Source: Alphaproteobacteria bacterium
Lineage (GTDB): Bacteria; Pseudomonadota; Alphaproteobacteria; UBA6615
Length of the DNA: 64,000 nt
Assembly (NCBI GenBank): GCA_039980135.1
Contig: JBDXCV010000013.1
Coordinates: 186,001 to 250,000, forward strand
Reading direction: 5' to 3'
Positions 60,306 through 64,000 of this stretch are shown here, in pieces. A program made the position numbers and the translations under genes. How positions within the stretch are numbered: position 1 is the stretch's first letter; every line of letters starts with the position of its first letter. The notes under the pieces were generated by a model that was not told where the DNA came from, made no database searches, and saw nothing but the letters and a program-made list of their open reading frames with translations.

Positions 60306-61133
60306 ATGCCGGCTGATACAAGCGACGTCCTGACGAAGATCAACCATGACAAGCGCGAACATATCGCCGCCTGCAAGGCCAAAACGTCGCTGGCCACGCT
60401 GGAAGAACGCGCCCGCAACGCAGGCGAGACGCGCGGCTTCGCGCGCCGCCTCGCCGAGCGCGCCGCGGCCGGGCGCTTCGGCCTGATCGCAGAGATCAAG
60501 AAGGCCAGCCCGAGCAAGGGTCTGATCCGCGAAGACTTCGATCCGCCCGCGATCGCCCGGGCCTACGAGGCCGGCGGGGCGACCTGCATGTCGGTGCTGA
60601 CCGACACGCCCTATTTCCAGGGACGCGACGAAGATCTGGTCGCCGCACGGGCCGCCGTCTCCCTGCCGGCCATCCGCAAGGATTTCATGCTCGACACCTA
60701 TCAGGTGGTCGAGGCACGCGCGCTGGGCGCGGACTGCATCCTGCTGATCATGGCCGGACTGGAAGACATCCAGGCCGCCGAACTCGCCGCCGCCGCCCAT
60801 GACTGGGGCATGGACGTGCTGGTCGAGGTGCACAATGCCGAGGAGCTCGACCGGGCGCTTGCAGTCGACGGCGATCTGATCGGCATCAACAACCGCAATC
60901 TCAAGACCCTCAAGGTAGACATCGCGACCACTGAAGAACTCGCCCCGCGGGTGCCGTCCGACCGGGTGCTGGTCTGCGAGAGCGGGCTGTTCACACCCGA
61001 TGATCTGGTGCGTATGTCCCAAGTCGGCGCGCGGTGTTTTCTCATCGGAGAATCCCTGATGCGCCAGGACGACATTACCGGCGCGGTGCGCGGTCTGCTG
61101 GCGCCGGGCGAAACCCTGCAGGAAAGCGCCTGA
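60306..61133 (+). CDS. trpC: Indole-3-glycerol phosphate synthase
   Basis: 275 residues from ATG 60306. TIM barrel with [34 protein letters not shown] and the late CESGLF. It is the monofunctional TrpC (no TrpF fusion). It closes indole-glycerol phosphate in tryptophan synthesis. moaC starts one base after its stop. Confidence 0.96.
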   Translation: MPADTSDVLTKINHDKREHIAACKAKTSLATLEERARNAGETRGFARRLAERAAAGRFGLIAEIKKASPSKGLIREDFDPPAIARAYEAGGATCMSVLTDTPYFQGRDEDLVAARAAVSLPAIRKDFMLDTYQVVEARALGADCILLIMAGLEDIQAAELAAAAHDWGMDVLVEVHNAEELDRALAVDGDLIGINNRNLKTLKVDIATTEELAPRVPSDRVLVCESGLFTPDDLVRMSQVGARCFLIGESLMRQDDITGAVRGLLAPGETLQESA

Positions 61134-61134
61134 C

Positions 61135-61623
61135 ATGGCTGATGAAGGCGACAAGCTCACCCACATAGATGCGGACGGGAACGCCCGCATGGTCGATGTC
61201 TCCGACAAGGACGTCACCCGCCGCACGGCGACCGCCGGTTGCCGGGTGATCATGCAGCCCGGGACCATCGCGCTGATCCGCGACGGCGCGGTCAAGAAGG
61301 GCGATGTGCTCTCCGTCGCGCGGCTGGCGGGCATCATGGGTGCGAAGAAGACCTCCGAGCTGATCCCGCTCTGCCACCCCCTGCTGATCAACAAGGCCGA
61401 TGTGGAACTGTCCATCGACGACGGGGCCAACGCCGTGGTCATCGAGGCGACCGTGCGTGTCGACGGCAAGACCGGCGTCGAGATGGAGGCGCTGACGGCG
61501 GCAACCGTCGCCGCACTCACCGTCTACGATATGGTCAAGGCGGTCGACCGGGGCACCGAAATCACCGATGTCCGCCTGATCCACAAGGCCGGCGGCAAGT
61601 CGGGCACCTACGAGGCGAAATGA
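61135..61623 (+). CDS. moaC: Cyclic pyranopterin monophosphate synthase MoaC
   Basis: 162 residues. [46 protein letters not shown] and [18 protein letters not shown] all match MoaC. It makes cyclic pyranopterin monophosphate for molybdopterin. Association with trpC and moeA is conserved in alphaproteobacteria. Confidence 0.96.
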   Translation: MADEGDKLTHIDADGNARMVDVSDKDVTRRTATAGCRVIMQPGTIALIRDGAVKKGDVLSVARLAGIMGAKKTSELIPLCHPLLINKADVELSIDDGANAVVIEATVRVDGKTGVEMEALTAATVAALTVYDMVKAVDRGTEITDVRLIHKAGGKSGTYEAK

Positions 61624-62078
61624 GCAAGACGCTCACCCTTGTCCTTCTGATCGTCGCCGCGTTCGCCGCGCCGGCGGTCGTGGTCGCGGTCGAATGGGCG
61701 CGTACCGTGATGGGATTCTTCAATCTCGCGCCGGGCACCCTCTACATGCCCAACGGGTTCCTGCAATTCTATCTGATCGTCGCCGGCACCATGCTGCTGA
61801 TCGCCGTGCCGTCGTCCCTGAGCCTGCTGAAACTTGGTGAATTACGGGCCGCCCGCTACATCCGCAACGCGCTGATGATCCTGATCTTCTGGAAGATCAT
61901 CGACGTCACCATGCTGTCGGGCGGCGTGCCCGACCTCGACGACTTGGCCTCCACCCTCGTGCTGTCCCTGGGCACGTTTCTATATGGCGTCATCGCCGGG
62001 TTGGTCTTCTGGCGCATCGCCATCCGGCCCCATCGCGGTTTTACGGCCATCACTATGGACGGGGTGTCGGACCAGTGA
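61620..62078 (+). CDS. Small integral membrane protein of unknown function
   Basis: 152 residues with about four membrane helices: residues 3-25, around 48-68, around 82-98 and 112-132. It overlaps moaC (ATGA) and moeA (GTGA) on both ends, so it is translationally coupled to both. No metal or catalytic motif is seen. The frame extends upstream over moaC but the true start is ATG 61620. I do not recognise the family. Confidence 0.7.
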   Translation: MSKTLTLVLLIVAAFAAPAVVVAVEWARTVMGFFNLAPGTLYMPNGFLQFYLIVAGTMLLIAVPSSLSLLKLGELRAARYIRNALMILIFWKIIDVTMLSGGVPDLDDLASTLVLSLGTFLYGVIAGLVFWRIAIRPHRGFTAITMDGVSDQ

Positions 62079-63298
62079 CCCAGACCCTCATGCCCGTCGC
62101 CGAGGCGCGCCACCGAATCCTCGCAGATCTGCCGACCATGGCGTCCGAACAGGTCGCGCTGACCGAGGGTCACGGCCGGGTGCTGGCCGACGACTTGGCG
62201 GCACGCGTGACCCAGCCGCCATTGGCGGTCTCAGCGATGGACGGTTACGCCGTGCGCGCCGAAGACATCGCCGAAGTGCCGGTGGAACTCACCGTGGTCG
62301 GCGCGGTCCCGGCCGGCGGCCTCCATGACGGCACGGTCGGCAAGGGCCAAGCGGTCCGCATCTTCACCGGCGCCCCCGTCCCCGACGGGGCCGACGCCAT
62401 CGTCATCCAGGAGGACACGGACCGAAATGGTGACAAAGTCACCGTGAAGGAAAGCGCCGCCGCCGGACGTTACGTGCGCAAGGCCGGACTCGACTTCGCG
62501 AAAGGCGACGTGCTGCTCAAGGCCGGGACGATCCTCACCGCCCGTGACATCGGACTGGCCGCCGCCATGAACCACCCCTGGCTGCAGGTCCGGCGCAGAC
62601 CCCAGGTCGCGTTGCTGGCGACCGGGGATGAAATCTTCCTGCCCGGCGAGGAACGCGGTGCCACGGGCATCGTCAGTTCCAACACGTTCGCACTCGAAGG
62701 GCTCATCCGTGCCGCCGGCGGCGAGCCTGTCACCCTCGGCATCGCACCCGACGACCGGGCCGCGATCAGCGCACTGGCCGAGGGCGCGCGCGGCGCCGAC
62801 ATGCTGGTCACCACCGGCGGCGCGTCGGTCGGCGAGCATGATCTGGTGCAGGATGCCTTGCAGGATATCGGGCTGGAGCTGGATTTCTGGCAAATCGCCA
62901 TGCGCCCGGGAAAACCATTGATGTTCGGCCGGCTGGGCGATGTGCCCATGCTCGGCTTCCCGGGCAACCCGGTCTCATCGACCGTCTGCGGTGTGCTGTT
63001 CCTGAAGCCCGCCCTGGCGAAGATGCTCGGCACGGATGAGACCGAACCGGTCTTCGAGACCGCCACACTGGGCGTCGATCTGGGCGAGAACGATCGGCGC
63101 GAGGACTATCTCCGCGCCACGCTGACCCGCGACGGCGACGCGCTGGTGGCCGCGCCCTTCCCCAGGCAGGACAGCTCCATGTTCTCACGCCTGGCCGCAT
63201 CCGACTGCCTCATCGTCCGCCCGCCCCACGCCCCGGCGGCCAAGGCCGGCGCCAAGGTTGAATTTGTGCGGCTGGGGGACGGGAACGCCCGGATTTAG
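62075..63298 (+). CDS. moeA: Molybdopterin molybdenumtransferase MoeA
   Basis: 407 residues. PLAVSAMDGYAVRAED, FTGAPVPDGADAIVIQED, LLATGDEIFLPGE and TTGGASVGEHDLV in the MPT-binding domain, then PGKPLMFG and LGFPGNPVSS. It inserts molybdate into adenylated molybdopterin. GTG 62075 overlaps the preceding stop. Confidence 0.96.
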   Translation: MTQTLMPVAEARHRILADLPTMASEQVALTEGHGRVLADDLAARVTQPPLAVSAMDGYAVRAEDIAEVPVELTVVGAVPAGGLHDGTVGKGQAVRIFTGAPVPDGADAIVIQEDTDRNGDKVTVKESAAAGRYVRKAGLDFAKGDVLLKAGTILTARDIGLAAAMNHPWLQVRRRPQVALLATGDEIFLPGEERGATGIVSSNTFALEGLIRAAGGEPVTLGIAPDDRAAISALAEGARGADMLVTTGGASVGEHDLVQDALQDIGLELDFWQIAMRPGKPLMFGRLGDVPMLGFPGNPVSSTVCGVLFLKPALAKMLGTDETEPVFETATLGVDLGENDRREDYLRATLTRDGDALVAAPFPRQDSSMFSRLAASDCLIVRPPHAPAAKAGAKVEFVRLGDGNARI

Positions 63299-63328
63299 TC
63301 CCCGCATACCCCAAAGGGACAAGCGCGG

Positions 63329-63357
63329 TTGACGAGTCAAAAGAACATCACTAGAAC
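63329..63357 (+). promoter_or_regulatory. Predicted lexA promoter
   Basis: TTGACG (63329-63334) and TAGAAC (63352-63357) are 17 bases apart. The -10 box lies inside the first SOS box, so LexA binding would block transcription. The leader to the ATG is about 90 bases. Confidence 0.5.
63343..63357 (-). promoter_or_regulatory. SOS (LexA) box GAAC-N7-GAAC
   Basis: This is an exact reverse complement of the alphaproteobacterial LexA box GTTC-N7-GTTC. It lies about 100 bases before lexA and overlaps the predicted -10. It strongly suggests autoregulation by LexA. Confidence 0.8.
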
Positions 63358-63367
63358 ATGCGTCGAT

Positions 63368-63382
63368 GTTTGCGGTTTGTTC
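63368..63382 (+). promoter_or_regulatory. Second, near-consensus SOS box GTTT-N7-GTTC
   Basis: One base differs from GTTC-N7-GTTC. It is in the opposite orientation to the first box and 10 bases downstream of it, within the likely start of the transcript. Two boxes could give tighter or graded lexA control. Confidence 0.6.
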
Positions 63383-63453
63383 CGTATATTGTGGTACTGC
63401 CGCACTTTAGGAAATGTCCGAGACCGGACCGGCTTACTGGGGGCCCTGACAAT

Positions 63454-64000
63454 ATGTTGACGCGCAAGCAGCACCAGCTTCTCACCTTCATTAACGAACG
63501 GCTCAACGCGACCGGCGTTGCACCCTCCTTCGACGAGATGAAGGACGCCCTCGGGCTCAAGTCCAAATCGGGCATTCACCGGCTGATCACCGGGCTGGAG
63601 GAACGCGGCTTCATCCGCCGCCTCGCCCACCGCGCCCGCGCACTCGAAGTGCTGCGCCTGCCCGACGAGACGGGTGTCGGTGCCACGGACGGTCAGCAGG
63701 CAGCGGCCTTCTCACCCCAGGTCATCGAGGGCGGCCGGGATAGCGAGACATCTCCCGCCATCGCCCCCTCGGAGATGACCGGCCCGGTATCGTCGGGTGA
63801 CAGCTCCGGCGCGGCGGAGATCGAATTGCCGTTCCTGGGCAAGATCGCTGCGGGCACGCCCATCGAGGCCCTGCGCGACCCGACGCGCCATATCAGCGTG
63901 CCCCCGTCCATGCTCGGGCGCGGCAACCATTACTGTCTCGAGGTCGAAGGCGATTCGATGATCGATGCCGGTATTCTCGATGGCGACACGGTCCTCATCC
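63454..64000 (+). CDS. lexA: SOS repressor LexA (3'-truncated by window end)
   Basis: 182 residues are visible. The N-terminal winged helix is [17 protein letters not shown] through [17 protein letters not shown] long flexible linker (about 72-124, rich in Gly, Ser and Asp) leads to the S24 peptidase domain. The self-cleavage bond is Ala133-Gly134 ([10 protein letters not shown]) and the nucleophile Ser168 (EGDSM). The catalytic Lys lies beyond the window. It represses DNA-repair genes until RecA triggers cleavage. A GGGGG tract lies upstream of the ATG. Confidence 0.95.
   Translation, partial: MLTRKQHQLLTFINERLNATGVAPSFDEMKDALGLKSKSGIHRLITGLEERGFIRRLAHRARALEVLRLPDETGVGATDGQQAAAFSPQVIEGGRDSETSPAIAPSEMTGPVSSGDSSGAAEIELPFLGKIAAGTPIEALRDPTRHISVPPSMLGRGNHYCLEVEGDSMIDAGILDGDTVLI

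Overview
The window is a contiguous, GC-rich chromosomal segment from an alphaproteobacterium. Its synteny looks like Rhodospirillales/Rhodospirillaceae. The supports are dusB-ntrB-ntrC-ntrY-ntrX-trkA-(aminotransferase)-hfq-hflX, a fused ispDF, the lipoyl-domain E1beta (pdhB) of alphaproteobacterial pyruvate dehydrogenase, ppiD-trpE/G/D/C-moaC-moeA-lexA, and a GAAC-N7-GAAC SOS box (the reverse complement of alphaproteobacterial GTTC-N7-GTTC). The taxon is an inference from gene order and protein motifs only. Coding density is very high and many neighbouring genes overlap by 1-4 bases. I see no rRNA, tRNA, CRISPR array, insertion sequence or prophage.

Layout. 1-4.6 kb: end of holB, a small membrane protein, metG, tatD, a metallo-beta-lactamase-fold hydrolase and a DsbA-like protein, all on +. 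4.7-7.6 kb: a leftward accessory group (b-type cytochrome, secreted protein, SDR, MarR-like regulator) and a small unexplained protein carrying an internal repeat. 7.8-20.8 kb: an essentially complete Tad/Flp pilus locus. It holds two TadE-like pseudopilins, the TPR lipoprotein TadD, tadC, tadB, tadA/cpaF, cpaE, cpaD, the secretin cpaC, cpaB, the prepilin peptidase cpaA and a Flp pilin with an unusual Gly/Thr repeat tail. Across a strikingly AT-rich gap lies a divergent VWA-domain TadG-like protein. 20.9-25.6 kb: mazG, a TPR-sulfotransferase fusion, a beta-hydroxyacid dehydrogenase and an inositol-monophosphatase-family enzyme.

25.6-37.2 kb: leftward cluster from dusB through the NtrBC and NtrYX two-component systems to trkA, a D-amino-acid-transaminase-like enzyme, hfq and hflX. 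This is nitrogen/envelope signalling plus RNA-based regulation. 37.3-40.4 kb: a CcsA-like membrane protein, then ispDF-pgpA-cinA rightward (isoprenoid precursors, phosphatidylglycerol, NMN repair). 40.5-49.9 kb, leftward: rhodanese, RatA/COQ10-like protein, lipA, lpd, pdhC, pdhB, pdhA, ftsB-like gene and eno, a glycolysis-to-acetyl-CoA block with its own lipoate synthase. 49.9-53.7 kb: kdsA, pyrG, secG, tpiA leftward. 53.9-64 kb: ppiD, trpE, trpG, trpD, trpC, moaC, a small membrane protein, moeA and the start of lexA rightward. A divergent polysaccharide deacetylase is inserted on the opposite strand between trpE and trpG.

Most of the window is core metabolism. The parts most worth a second look are the Flp pilin tail and the AT-rich pilin/TadG gap, the repeat-containing 69-residue protein, the calcium-loop-like motif in a TadE pseudopilin, the operator-like palindrome on the dusB-ntrBC promoter, and the double SOS box of lexA. 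I did not find a clearly new multi-gene system.
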